DNA of 64,000 nucleotides from Janthinobacterium sp. 64 (GTDB lineage: Bacteria; Pseudomonadota; Gammaproteobacteria; Burkholderiales; Burkholderiaceae_D). Of the stretch, positions 26,945 to 34,604 are shown in pieces; the stretch's first letter is position 1, and every line of letters starts with the position of its first letter. The translations under genes were made by a program, and so were the position numbers. The stretch covers positions 1,798,001 through 1,862,000 of the forward strand of contig NZ_PHUG01000001.1 of NCBI RefSeq assembly GCF_002813325.1, read 5' to 3'. The notes under the pieces are model-generated. The model was not told the origin of the DNA and searched no databases. It saw only the letters and a list, made by a program, of their open reading frames with translations.

Positions 26945-27489
26945 TTGAGGGAAATGGCAGGCGCTGCAGCTAGCGCCTGCTGCAGCAAAGGCGTCGCCTG
27001 TTCCAGGCGCGCCTCCAGGCTGTCGTGCAGCACGTGGTACACAATGCCGCGCGCGTCAAGCTCGTCGAGCAGGTAGCGGTAGATCAGCTGGCGCACGGTT
27101 TCCGACTCGCGCTGCAAGCCGTCGGCTACCCACGGGCTGTCGGGCGCCGTCACCAACGTCAGATCGTACCGCGTGGCATCGGCCAGCGCCGCCAGCTGCG
27201 CGTCGGCGCCATCAAAATAATGGCGGCTGTAGACGGCCGTCATCAGCGGCGTCGTGTCGCAAAACAGGAAGTTGCGCGCTTGCGCAGTGGCTGCCGCCTC
27301 GCGCTCGACTTGCGTGCGCGCAATGCCATACTGGTCGGCCGCGACGGGCACCCTGCCCTCGGTCTCGACAAATTCACGTAAATATTCCGGTACCCAGACG
27401 CTGCCATAACGCTCGGCCAGGGCGGCCGCCAGGGTCGACTTGCCCGACGATTCCGCGCCCAGGATGGCCACGCGCACGCAATGCGCCAT
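26941..27489 (-). CDS. NadR-like P-loop ATPase/kinase
   Basis: 182 residues with Walker A LGAESSGKSTLAAALAERYG, then EYLREF and a typical NadR kinase-domain body (FLFCDTTPLMTAVYSRHYF). This is the kinase half of NadR only; the nucleotidyltransferase half is absent. NadR kinases phosphorylate nicotinamide riboside; here the neighbouring TPP-controlled receptor makes thiamin an alternative substrate. The ATG overlaps the pnuC-like stop by 1 base (TGATG), so the two are coupled: transporter plus trapping kinase. Confidence 0.8.
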   Translation of the reverse strand: MAHCVRVAILGAESSGKSTLAAALAERYGSVWVPEYLREFVETEGRVPVAADQYGIARTQVEREAAATAQARNFLFCDTTPLMTAVYSRHYFDGADAQLAALADATRYDLTLVTAPDSPWVADGLQRESETVRQLIYRYLLDELDARGIVYHVLHDSLEARLEQATPLLQQALAAAPAISLN

Positions 27490-28100
27490 CACTTGAGGAC
27501 CATCGCGCCCGGCGCGGCCGGTGCCGATTTTTTCCACGCCAGCAAGCCGATGATGGCCATCACGACGAAGAAGCCATACAGCACGGCCGTCAGGGTCAGG
27601 CCCTTGTGCAGGTACAGCCAGACATACAGCACGTCGACGACGATCCAGGCGATCCAGTTTTCCAGCTTCTTGCGCGACAACAGGAATTGGCCCACCAGGC
27701 TGCCTGCCGTGAGAAAACCGTCCGCGTGGGGCACATCCGTGTCCGTCGTCGTCAGCAGCCAGGCGATCAGCAGGAAACCGATCAGCCAGCCCGCGGCGCA
27801 AGCCAGCCAGCCGCGGCCGTTCAGGCGCGTCACGGGCAGCGTCTTGCCGCCGCTGGCTGGATGCAGCCACTGGTACCAGCCCCAGAACGAGACGCTGATG
27901 AACAGCAGTTGCAAAGCCATGTCGCCGTACAGGCGCGACTCGAAAAACACGACACCGTAAGCGGCCGAGGAAATGATGGCGAACAGCCACGCCCAGTGGT
28001 TCTGGCGGATGTTCAGCGCAACGGTTGTCAGTGCCAGGACAAAGGAAATCAGTTCAAGCGGCGTGGTGGCAAAACCCAGCAGGAGAAGCGTATCGTTCAT
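27489..28100 (-). CDS. PnuC-family vitamin transporter (PnuT or PnuC type)
   Basis: 203 residues with about seven membrane segments. The PnuC signature region is seen: LNIRQNHWAWLFAIISSAAY, YGDMALQLLFISVSFWGWYQW, and ENWIAWIVVDVLYVWLYLHKG. PnuC imports nicotinamide riboside and PnuT thiamin by facilitated diffusion followed by kinase trapping. It is co-transcribed with the NadR-like kinase and faces the TPP-regulated receptor gene. Specificity cannot be read from the sequence; context favours thiamin. Confidence 0.85.
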   Translation of the reverse strand: MNDTLLLLGFATTPLELISFVLALTTVALNIRQNHWAWLFAIISSAAYGVVFFESRLYGDMALQLLFISVSFWGWYQWLHPASGGKTLPVTRLNGRGWLACAAGWLIGFLLIAWLLTTTDTDVPHADGFLTAGSLVGQFLLSRKKLENWIAWIVVDVLYVWLYLHKGLTLTAVLYGFFVVMAIIGLLAWKKSAPAAPGAMVLK

Positions 28101-28126
28101 GGGAATCGTGATGAGGCTGGTGGTGC

Positions 28127-28155
28127 AGTATGCAATACCAGCCCTGAATAAGCAA
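28127..28155 (-). promoter_or_regulatory. Candidate sigma70 promoter of the pnuC-like operon
   Basis: On the minus strand TTGCTT (28155-28150) and CATACT (28132-28127) are spaced 17 bases apart, 27 bases before the pnuC-like ATG. No TPP aptamer is seen on this strand, so this operon does not appear to share the riboswitch. Confidence 0.4.
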
Positions 28156-28174
28156 GATTGCCCGCTCAGTGCGC

Positions 28175-28693
28175 TTAGGCGAAGCCGCCCTTGACGGCGC
28201 GCGCCAGCGAGCGCTGCACGATCAGCTTGTGGAAAGGCCGGATCACCAGGATGTAGGCGCGCCCCACCGCATTATGGCAATGCACGACGCTGGACATGGT
28301 GATGCGGCCATGCGGTCCCGCGTCGCGGTGGCGCAGCACCGACAGGCGAAAATCGAGGTGGCTGTCATCCTCGCCCACGATGATTTCATCGTCGCTGACG
28401 GCAAAGATGCGGAAGATGCCGATGCGCTTGCCTGGCCGGGCTTCCATCTGCTTTGCCGTGCGGATACCGAAGCGCGCCACGATGGCGTCGCGCACCACCA
28501 TCAGCTTGCGCGCCCAGCCCGGCTGGCTGCCCAGCAGGATGCGCGCCAGGCTTTCCATATCCATCTGGCGCGCCTGCGCAGTCGGCAAGTCGACGGCATA
28601 CGCATCGGCCAGGTTGCTGCCAGCATAAAGCGGGGCGATGCTGGCGCCGGGTGGCATGGCCACTGCGCGTACAGCGTTGTTCATCTCTTGCAT
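28175..28693 (-). CDS. DUF2867 family protein
   Basis: 172 residues resembling the DUF2867 group (GKRIGIFRIFAVSDDEIIVG, SVVHCHNAVGRAYILVIRPF near the C-terminus), function unknown. GGAGAGCAC precedes ATG 28693; a second ATG three codons on is possible. It is divergent from a TetR-family gene with twin operators between them, so it is the likely target of that repressor. Confidence 0.7.
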   Translation of the reverse strand: MQEMNNAVRAVAMPPGASIAPLYAGSNLADAYAVDLPTAQARQMDMESLARILLGSQPGWARKLMVVRDAIVARFGIRTAKQMEARPGKRIGIFRIFAVSDDEIIVGEDDSHLDFRLSVLRHRDAGPHGRITMSSVVHCHNAVGRAYILVIRPFHKLIVQRSLARAVKGGFA

Positions 28694-28705
28694 GTGCTCT
28701 CCATG

Positions 28706-28756
28706 TGTTCAGTGATAACATGGTCATCATACACGACAATGTGAACAGCGATAACA
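28706..28756. promoter_or_regulatory. Twin operator-like repeats for the TetR-family regulator
   Basis: GTTCAGTGATAACAT (28707-28721) and GAACAGCGATAACAT (28743-28757) agree at 12 of 15 positions and sit 36 bases apart in the 67-base divergent gap. The first contains TGTT-N7-AACA. They are probably the binding sites for the adjacent TetR protein. Confidence 0.5.
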
Positions 28757-28760
28757 TAGA

Positions 28761-29408
28761 ATGGCAACAACGAGCACCTATCATCACGGCAACTTGCGCG
28801 ACACCCTGGTCGCCACCGCCATCGCGCAACTGGCGCAGCAGCACGACGCCGCCCTGTCGCTGCGCGAACTGGCGCGCACGGTGGGCGTGTCGATCGCCGC
28901 CGTGTACCGCCACTTCCCCAGCAAGGAAGCCTTGCTGGCCGACGTGGCGGCGGCCGGCTTCGCCAGCCTGATTGCCAAATGGGAGACAGAACTGCCGCCG
29001 CAGGGCAGCCTGCCCGCCGAGCAGCGCTTTCAGCTGCTGGGCCAGCAATACATCGAATTCGCCCTGGCCGCGCCGGCCCACTACCGGCTGATGTTCGAGC
29101 ACCAGGACGTGCGCCAGTTCCCCGCCCTGCAGCAAGCGGCGCAAGCATGCTTCCAGTATGTGCTGCAGACGGCTGGCGCGGCCGTGCGCGAAGCGGGCCT
29201 CGATGCGCGCTGGGACAAGGCCGCCGCCAGCGCCGGATGGTCGCTGGGCCATGGCTACGTGATGCTGCTGCTGAGTGGCCGCCTGGCCATGGCCGACGGC
29301 GGCGACGAGCTGTCGCCAGCGATGGTGCCGCGCTTTTTTCAGTTGCCGGTCGAGGCGCTGCGGCAGGCTGCCTTGCCTGGCGGGACCACCGCCATCCAGT
29401 CAAATTGA
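28761..29408 (+). CDS. TetR/AcrR-family transcriptional regulator
   Basis: 215 residues. The N-terminal helix-turn-helix reads SLRELARTVGVSIAAVYRHF with the preceding YHHGNLRDTLVATA, followed by a TetR_C-type ligand domain (LLGQQYIEFALAAPAHYRLM). It probably represses itself and the divergent DUF2867 gene through the repeats between them. The ligand is unknown. Confidence 0.88.
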   Translation: MATTSTYHHGNLRDTLVATAIAQLAQQHDAALSLRELARTVGVSIAAVYRHFPSKEALLADVAAAGFASLIAKWETELPPQGSLPAEQRFQLLGQQYIEFALAAPAHYRLMFEHQDVRQFPALQQAAQACFQYVLQTAGAAVREAGLDARWDKAAASAGWSLGHGYVMLLLSGRLAMADGGDELSPAMVPRFFQLPVEALRQAALPGGTTAIQSN

Positions 29409-29444
29409 AGCAGTTATCGGCAGGCGCCACCTTCAGGAACTTTC

Positions 29445-29936
29445 ATGCACAACATATCGATAGATGCACTCTCCGTGATTGCCAGGCAATGCATGGCCGT
29501 GACGTGCCTGCAACGCTTTTGCCAGCGCTTTGACATTCAGCATCCGGCCCTCTCAGCGTTCACCGTGCATGTGTGGAAAGTGGCGCAGGTCGGGCCTGGG
29601 GATTTTGCGGCCTGGGAAAGCGGCTTTGCGTCCTTGCCCGTGACGGGCATGGGCGATCCCTGGCCGGACGAGGTACGCATGGCCATGCCCGGGCACCTGC
29701 TCGGCGCGCTGGAGCAACTTGTACAGCATGTGCTGGAAACGAGCGCCTGTACCTGGCATGGCGATGACCTGCCGGCAAGTCGGCGGCAGCTGGAAGCCGT
29801 CTTTGCCATCTGCATCCGGCACGACGTGGCCGCGCCGCAGCTGGAACACTATGTGCAGCACGATGCGGCGCTGCGCGGCGGCTGGGGACCAGTACTGACG
29901 GACGCAGAAGTCCGCGCCTGGCAAGCCTTGCTATAG
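29445..29936 (+). CDS. Hypothetical protein, 163 aa
   Basis: I recognise no family. The protein is soluble, Trp/His/Ala-rich and acidic, with no signal peptide or membrane segment. AGGAACTTTC before ATG 29445 is a fair ribosome site, and codon use matches the neighbours. It converges with the next minus-strand gene, leaving a 3-base gap. Confidence 0.55.
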   Translation: MHNISIDALSVIARQCMAVTCLQRFCQRFDIQHPALSAFTVHVWKVAQVGPGDFAAWESGFASLPVTGMGDPWPDEVRMAMPGHLLGALEQLVQHVLETSACTWHGDDLPASRRQLEAVFAICIRHDVAAPQLEHYVQHDAALRGGWGPVLTDAEVRAWQALL

Positions 29937-29939
29937 CGC

Positions 29940-30473
29940 TTACGCCAGCAGGCTTTGGCGCACCTGTTCGAGCAGGCGCTCCTCTTCGTCCGTATCGGCA
30001 TCGACTTGCGTGACCACGGTCCAGAACGGCGCGCACGTCTTAATCTGCTCGAAAGCATGGCTCGCTTCCAGCCGCACCATGGTTTTCCTCAGGCTGTGCA
30101 GATAGCCCTCTTCTATGGCGTCGAGCAATTCGTCATCGGCAGCGTCGATCAGCTCGCGCAGCGCGCCTTCGATCCCTGCATGACCCTCTTCCCACAACTG
30201 GCCAATTTCAGGCACATCGGCTTCCATGCACTCGTTCGACCAGTCCGGCGGGTAGCCACCGCGCTGCCGGTTATCGGGATCGGTGTCAAAGCTCAGCGAA
30301 ATGGAGGGAAACGATACGGCATTGAAGGCAAAGGCTGAAAATGCCTGATCCTTGAATGGGGACGCGCCCAGCAGCGCCAGCGATGCGTTGGCCAGCCTGA
30401 ACCAGCTTGCTTCAACGTCATAGGCCGCTTCAAACGCGTGCCAATCCGGCGGCAACTCGGGAGTCTGTGGCAT
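29940..30473 (-). CDS. Hypothetical protein, 177 aa
   Basis: An acidic soluble protein with no domain I recognise. It begins MPQTPELPPDWHAFEAAYDV and ends with Glu/Asp-rich helical segments (DADTDEEERLLEQVRQSLL). ATG 30473 is chosen; a longer frame to 30533 adds an unlikely leader. No clear ribosome site is visible, so the start is uncertain. Confidence 0.55.
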   Translation of the reverse strand: MPQTPELPPDWHAFEAAYDVEASWFRLANASLALLGASPFKDQAFSAFAFNAVSFPSISLSFDTDPDNRQRGGYPPDWSNECMEADVPEIGQLWEEGHAGIEGALRELIDAADDELLDAIEEGYLHSLRKTMVRLEASHAFEQIKTCAPFWTVVTQVDADTDEEERLLEQVRQSLLA

Positions 30474-30585
30474 GGGGGCCTGTCGAAAAAGAATAGCGGT
30501 GGATAGTGGTGGAATTATACGTGGCACAGCCAATGCCGCAGGCGGTGGCGCGTGAACAGTGCGCGCATGGGCGCCAGGGGACGGC

Positions 30586-31332
30586 TTATCTCTGTGGCAG
30601 ACTGAATGACTTGCTGTACTTGCTCATGATCTGTTTGATCTCGCCGCTAGCCGAGAGTTGATTGAGCGCCTGTCTCAGTGCCCGAGTCGTTTCCGGCTTT
30701 GCGGTTTTCTTGGAAACAAACAAAATGAAATCGTTGCTGCCCAGGACGAGCGGAACGCCTATGTCTTCCGGTTTCACGCCGGCCATGTACGCGCCGTAAA
30801 ACAGGCCCAGGCTGGATCCCACTCCCGCGTCCAAACGTCGCATTGCCAACATTTTTGCCATGGTGACATAATCATTGACGGGATACTTCTGGATCGCATT
30901 GTCGGTGTCGAATTGCTCCACATACTTGCTGGTGCGTACCACGCCGACGGTCTTGCCGCGCAATTCGCTCAGCTTGCTATAGTTTTTGCCGGAGGGGCCC
31001 ACGAGGATGACAGGCATGGACACGACGACGCCTGCCGGCACGGCGCCGCGCGTCATTTGATCGTTGCCGAAGCGTATGGTCATGTCGGCGCTCCCGTTTT
31101 CAATATCGGCGGCGGTTCTGGGATAAGGGACCAGGGAATTGGTATGGCGCAGCCCGGCAACTTCCGCGATGCGATTGCCGATTTCGTACATCATGCCGGT
31201 GGGCTGGCCGTCACGCCCAATAAATCCCCATGGCGGACCGAGGATGGTGGCAATCCTGAGTGGTTCGCCGAGCGCCTGGCCAGGCAGCGCCAGCAAGGTC
31301 GCGAGAATGGCAAACAACCTGACAACTTTCAT
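30586..31332 (-). CDS. Periplasmic solute-binding protein, family 3 type
   Basis: 248 residues: Sec signal peptide to about residue 22 (LLALPGQALG), then a bilobal SBP_bac_3-like fold (LRIATILGPPWGFIGRDGQPTG, LRGKTVGVVRTSKYVEQFDT). No ABC permease or ATPase gene is adjacent, so it may work with a distant transporter or as a sensor-type orphan. AAAAGAG precedes the ATG. Confidence 0.75.
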   Translation of the reverse strand: MKVVRLFAILATLLALPGQALGEPLRIATILGPPWGFIGRDGQPTGMMYEIGNRIAEVAGLRHTNSLVPYPRTAADIENGSADMTIRFGNDQMTRGAVPAGVVVSMPVILVGPSGKNYSKLSELRGKTVGVVRTSKYVEQFDTDNAIQKYPVNDYVTMAKMLAMRRLDAGVGSSLGLFYGAYMAGVKPEDIGVPLVLGSNDFILFVSKKTAKPETTRALRQALNQLSASGEIKQIMSKYSKSFSLPQR

Positions 31333-31426
31333 TTCGATTACTCTTTTAGATGCGTGGATTCAGCTGATCCCGCGCATAGTGTATGCCCGATTGGCCTGGA
31401 TGCCTTACATGCCGATCAATTTTCCA

Positions 31427-32125
31427 TCAGCTTTGTGCTGCTGGAAGGGACATATCCATCAAATGCCACGTCACCTCGTCGTCAGGCAAATCGAGCAGCC
31501 AGTCGCGGCGCGGTCGCGGGAATGGCGCGCCCTGGGTCAGCCAGGCCTGGCGCCAGTACTGGTTGACGATCGCCTGCAGCGGATCGTCGCCCGCTACCCA
31601 CGGTTGCCAGACGCCGCTGACCGGACAGGCTTGCCCGCAAGCACAGCTCAACCATGGCTCGGGCCGCGCCACATCGCGCAGCAAGCCGCGCACCGCGCGC
31701 GGTTCCACTGCCCCTTGGTTATGCCGTATCGTCAGGCACTGTTCCCACGTCACGGGGCCGTAACGGCTCTTGCCAGCGGCATCGAGCACGCTGAAATGTC
31801 GGAACTCTTCGCCTTTGCGCAGCAGCCGGGCCGGCTCCGTCAAACCTTGCCCAGCGGCGGGTTGCCAGTATGCGGAAAATGGCGCGGTCGGCGCGTCGCT
31901 GTGCAAGCCGGTGGGGCGCAGCGCATAGTCGGCTGCCAGGAAATACGGTTTTTGTAACAGCGAGGCGGCACTTGGCTGCGGGATGGCGGGCGGCGGGCGC
32001 ACGCCCATGGCAGCGTCGAGCAGGCTCTTTCGTTGACCATCCCACGCCGGCAGATCGGCCGGTGGCAATGGCAAGATTTTATCGAGGTTGGGGAAGCGGC
32101 GATTGGGGTTGAAGCCGAGGGCATT
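31427..32125 (-). pseudogene. 5'-truncated gene, possible immunity-type protein
   Basis: The reading frame is open and protein-like (for example NRRFPNLDKILPLPPADLP) up to about 32125 with no proper start, where IS5 sequence begins. The first usable start inside it is a TTG at 32074. The C-terminal part is Trp-rich (RPRRDWLLDLPDDEVTWHLM) and vaguely recalls T6SS immunity families of the Imm71/Imm72 kind; that is a low-confidence impression. Loss of the N-terminus suggests it is inactive. Confidence 0.55.
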
Positions 32126-32608
32126 ACTAATTACCCAACGACTGGCATTTCGGACTCAAGGCGCATATCGGCGTGGACTCGGCATCGGGCCTTGTGCATA
32201 CCCTCATCGGCACGGCCGGCAACGTGTCCGACGTGGCGCAAGCACACGCGTCGCTGCATGGCGACGAAGTCGCGGCACTGGGTGATGCAGCTACCAGGGC
32301 GTCGAAAAACGCGAAGAAAATCTTGGAAAAAGCGTGACCTGGCACGTCGCGATGAAACGTTCCAAACGCAAGGCGCTGCCCAACAACAAACTGGGCCGCA
32401 TGGCGGAAAAGCTAGAGCACTGAAGGCCAGTGTCCGGGCCAAAGTTGAGCATCCGTTTCATGTCGTGAAGAACCTCTTTCGTCATCGGAAGGCACGGTAC
32501 CGTGGCCTGGAAAAGAACACGGCACAACTGTTCACGCTGTTCGGCTTCGCCAATCTGGTGCTGGCTGGCCGACAATTTACTGTCTCAGAAACCCGAGCTC
32601 CGTCTTGA
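32126..32608 (+). pseudogene. IS5-family transposase remnant (3' part, frameshifted twice)
   Basis: The conserved IS5 C-terminal half is visible in three pieces: WHFGLKAHIGVDSASGLVHT (frame 1), YQGVEKREENLGKSVTWHVA (shifted near 32290), and KASVRAKVEHPFHVVKNLF (shifted again near 32420, where a TGA ends the previous piece). The N-terminal half is missing. The remnant abuts the truncated minus-strand gene on the left. Confidence 0.8.
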
Positions 32609-32904
32609 GGGCCGTCTTGAGGGCGAGAAATGGCTAAAAATAGGTCTGAATTGGCAAAATTTGCCAGTCTAATTGCTTAAAACTGAACTTTCCGTTTGCT
32701 GGAAAAGCTCGGCGCAGCTGACTGCATCAGTTGCGCAGAAATCATTGATTGATCAGCGTTTCCTTAAGGGAAACTATACTTGTAGAAGAAGAATATATTC
32801 CATGAGTCAACAATTTTTCTTTGATGACGCTCAAATCAATATCACATTGAAAAATATTCGACATAGATTAGCCTATACTTTCGATAATATTTAAGTGGCA
32901 CCTC
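32609..32904. other. AT-rich gap with no gene
   Basis: This stretch begins with a duplicated CCGTCTTGAGGG at the end of the IS5 remnant and contains a perfect 15-base palindrome TGGCAAAATTTGCCA (32652-32666). Composition drops sharply in GC compared with both flanks. A 73-codon frame here has no ribosome site or protein-like features and is not called. It may hold the promoter of the orphan gene pair. Confidence 0.5.
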
Positions 32905-33429
32905 ATGGATTCTAGCAAACGAAAGTTGGCACATAATAGTTTGTTTGGCGCATTGAAAACTGTGCTCCCGGTTATCATACTTGAGGCGATGGCTGCTGAT
33001 GCTCCAACTCCTGAAACTCTTGCTGATACAGTCGCCGCCCTAAATGTTAACCGTGCAAAACCTTCTCCGGTTGTATTCGACGATGATAGACCAGGAAAGA
33101 TTTCTTTCGAGAAAACCGGAGAAAAATTAAAGGCATTTAAATTACCTGCTGTCAATAATGGCCCTAAGGAGCGACTATCTGATGGTGAATACGTTTTAGG
33201 GAAAATGGGGAAATTCTCAGTGCGGGATGGGCTTGTAAAATCTTCAAAGATCAATCCACTGGCACTAGAGGGAAAGTGGTCAGAACACGCTGAGGTTACG
33301 GTAAAGTGGCGACAAGCACAAGACTTAATAAAAACAAATCAATTAAAGGTTTTGAAGAATATAGAAAAACTTGAAAGAGAACATATTGCGTTTAATTTCA
33401 TTTCTGCAATTGCCCCCACACTGCTTTGA
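32905..33429 (+). CDS. Orphan protein 1 of an AT-rich pair, 174 aa
   Basis: No recognised family. A short hydrophobic patch near the N-terminus (ALKTVLPVIILEAMAAD) is followed by a polar, Lys-rich body. Codon use is AT-rich (AAA, AAT, TTA), unlike the rest of the window, which signals recent acquisition. The ribosome site is weak. Its stop overlaps the start of orphan 2, so the two are one transcription unit. Confidence 0.6.
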   Translation: MDSSKRKLAHNSLFGALKTVLPVIILEAMAADAPTPETLADTVAALNVNRAKPSPVVFDDDRPGKISFEKTGEKLKAFKLPAVNNGPKERLSDGEYVLGKMGKFSVRDGLVKSSKINPLALEGKWSEHAEVTVKWRQAQDLIKTNQLKVLKNIEKLEREHIAFNFISAIAPTLL

Positions 33430-33800
33430 AATCTCATGAATTGTACGACTTCTTTTCCTTAAGCGGCATTGACTTTCGTGCTTTAGCACTAAAGTCCGGC
33501 CCGTACGAATATGAAAATCCGTCAGCTATCTTCACCAACGAGGGCATATTTGAAGGATTGTATAATATATTCGTTCGAAAAATGGAAAGCAACAACCAAG
33601 TTAATGTTGATCCGATTAACGGATATTCACAAACTGTCTTACTAAAAATGGCAGGATTAGCCAGACAGAAATATTTTAGAAGTGAACATGGCGACAAGGT
33701 TATTATCGTCAATACAGATGGAAAGCTCTACCTGCGCCGGGATGCTTACACCACGACAATAGGGGATTTGAACGGTACATCCATTGAATATATGTATTAA
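33426..33800 (+). CDS. Orphan protein 2 of an AT-rich pair, 124 aa
   Basis: No recognised family; a soluble protein starting (L/M)KSHELYDFFSLSGIDF. The only early start is TTG 33426, which overlaps the previous stop (TTGA), so translation probably depends on termination of orphan 1. The next in-frame Met is about 50 codons later. It has the same AT-rich codon use as orphan 1. The arrangement recalls small two-gene modules such as toxin/immunity pairs, but that is a guess. Confidence 0.55.
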   Translation: MKSHELYDFFSLSGIDFRALALKSGPYEYENPSAIFTNEGIFEGLYNIFVRKMESNNQVNVDPINGYSQTVLLKMAGLARQKYFRSEHGDKVIIVNTDGKLYLRRDAYTTTIGDLNGTSIEYMY

Positions 33801-33945
33801 TTTAAAAATAACGTTCCATTGCATGTTCATAACCTACTTCTAAGCTTGTATTGTTTTTTTGAACACGTATTTATTTTTCTGCAAGCATGTCATCGTACAG
33901 CTTGCGTACACGCAGGCTTTCATCCATTTTTTAGCCGAGGTTCGC

Positions 33946-34224
33946 ATGAATCGACACAGTTCACCGTTCAAACGCCGTCAGTGCGGCCAGGGAATGATGG
34001 AGTACGTGATCATCGTTGCCCTGATCGCCGTGGCCGCGATTGGCATTTATTCCGCCTTTGGCCGCACCGCGCGGGTCCAGACCGCCGGCATGGCCCAGGA
34101 AGTTGCCGGCATCAAGGCCAGTACCGAGAACGCGACCGACGCTTCCAACGCGGCGGCCGGACGCGCCAATGACCCGAAAAAATCGGGCATGGGTCAATAC
34201 AACTACAGCAACGACCAGAAGTAA
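33946..34224 (+). CDS. Tad-type pilin/pseudopilin 1
   Basis: 92 residues. A short basic leader (MNRHSSPFKRRQCGQG) precedes the hydrophobic helix MMEYVIIVALIAVAAIG, as in Flp-type prepilins. The acidic residue lies at +3 after the presumed Gly cleavage point, not +5 as in classical Flp. The C-terminal part is Ala/Asn/Gly-rich and ends YNYSNDQK. ATG 33946 follows GAGGTTCGC; a longer frame from 33859 is rejected. It is nearly duplicated by the next gene and is the first gene of the Tad locus. Confidence 0.8.
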   Translation: MNRHSSPFKRRQCGQGMMEYVIIVALIAVAAIGIYSAFGRTARVQTAGMAQEVAGIKASTENATDASNAAAGRANDPKKSGMGQYNYSNDQK

Positions 34225-34266
34225 GAATATGTCGGCGAACGCCGGCGACGACGTTCGGGCATTTGC

Positions 34267-34295
34267 AGTGGCAGTCCCTGTGTAGTGGCAGTCCC
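34267..34295. repeat. 12-base direct repeat between the two pilin genes
   Basis: AGTGGCAGTCCC occurs at 34267-34278 and 34284-34295 (period 17), downstream of a GTCGGCG/CGCCGGC hairpin that follows pilin 1. It lies 28 bases before the second pilin start and may be a regulatory site or a duplication scar. Confidence 0.6.
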
Positions 34296-34322
34296 CTTAA
34301 CCTCACCTTTAGGAGAAACACC

Positions 34323-34592
34323 ATGAAATTGATCAGCAAACGCAAGCAACTTGGCCAAGGCATGATGGAGTACGTGATCATCGTTGCACTGATCGCCGTG
34401 GCCGCCATTGGCGTCTACAGCCAGTTCGGCACCACGATCCGTAACCAGACCGCTGGTCTGTCGAAGGAAATCTCGGGCGAGAAGGCCGATGGCGCACTGG
34501 CCAACGCCGTCAAGTCCGGTAGCGAAGCGCAAACCCGCGCCAATGAGAAAAAAGGCATGGGTACCTACAACGCCAAAAACGATCAGAAGTAA
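34323..34592 (+). CDS. Tad-type pilin/pseudopilin 2 (duplicate of pilin 1)
   Basis: 89 residues, with leader MKLISKRKQLGQG and helix MMEYVIIVALIAVAAIG identical to pilin 1 in the core; the C-terminus ends YNAKNDQK. The DNA of the shared part (about 34359-34410 against 33990-34041) is nearly identical, so the pair arose by a fairly recent duplication. TTTAGGAGAAACACC before ATG 34323 is the best ribosome site in the region, so this may be the major subunit. Confidence 0.85.
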   Translation: MKLISKRKQLGQGMMEYVIIVALIAVAAIGVYSQFGTTIRNQTAGLSKEISGEKADGALANAVKSGSEAQTRANEKKGMGTYNAKNDQK

Positions 34593-34604
34593 ACGGGTAA
34601 CGCG

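Noticed and set aside
32673..32894. A 73-codon frame in the AT-rich gap after the IS5 remnant
   Set aside because: No ribosome site, no protein-like pattern, and the region is low in GC where short frames occur by chance.
32905..33800. The two AT-rich orphan genes being one frameshifted gene
   Set aside because: The frame of the second gene has stops just upstream (33372-33374 and 33393-33395), and the first protein ends cleanly, so two overlapping genes fit better.
34267..34295. The AGTGGCAGTCCC repeat as a sigma54 promoter
   Set aside because: TGGCA fits the -24 part but no matching TTGC element lies at the -12 distance in either copy.
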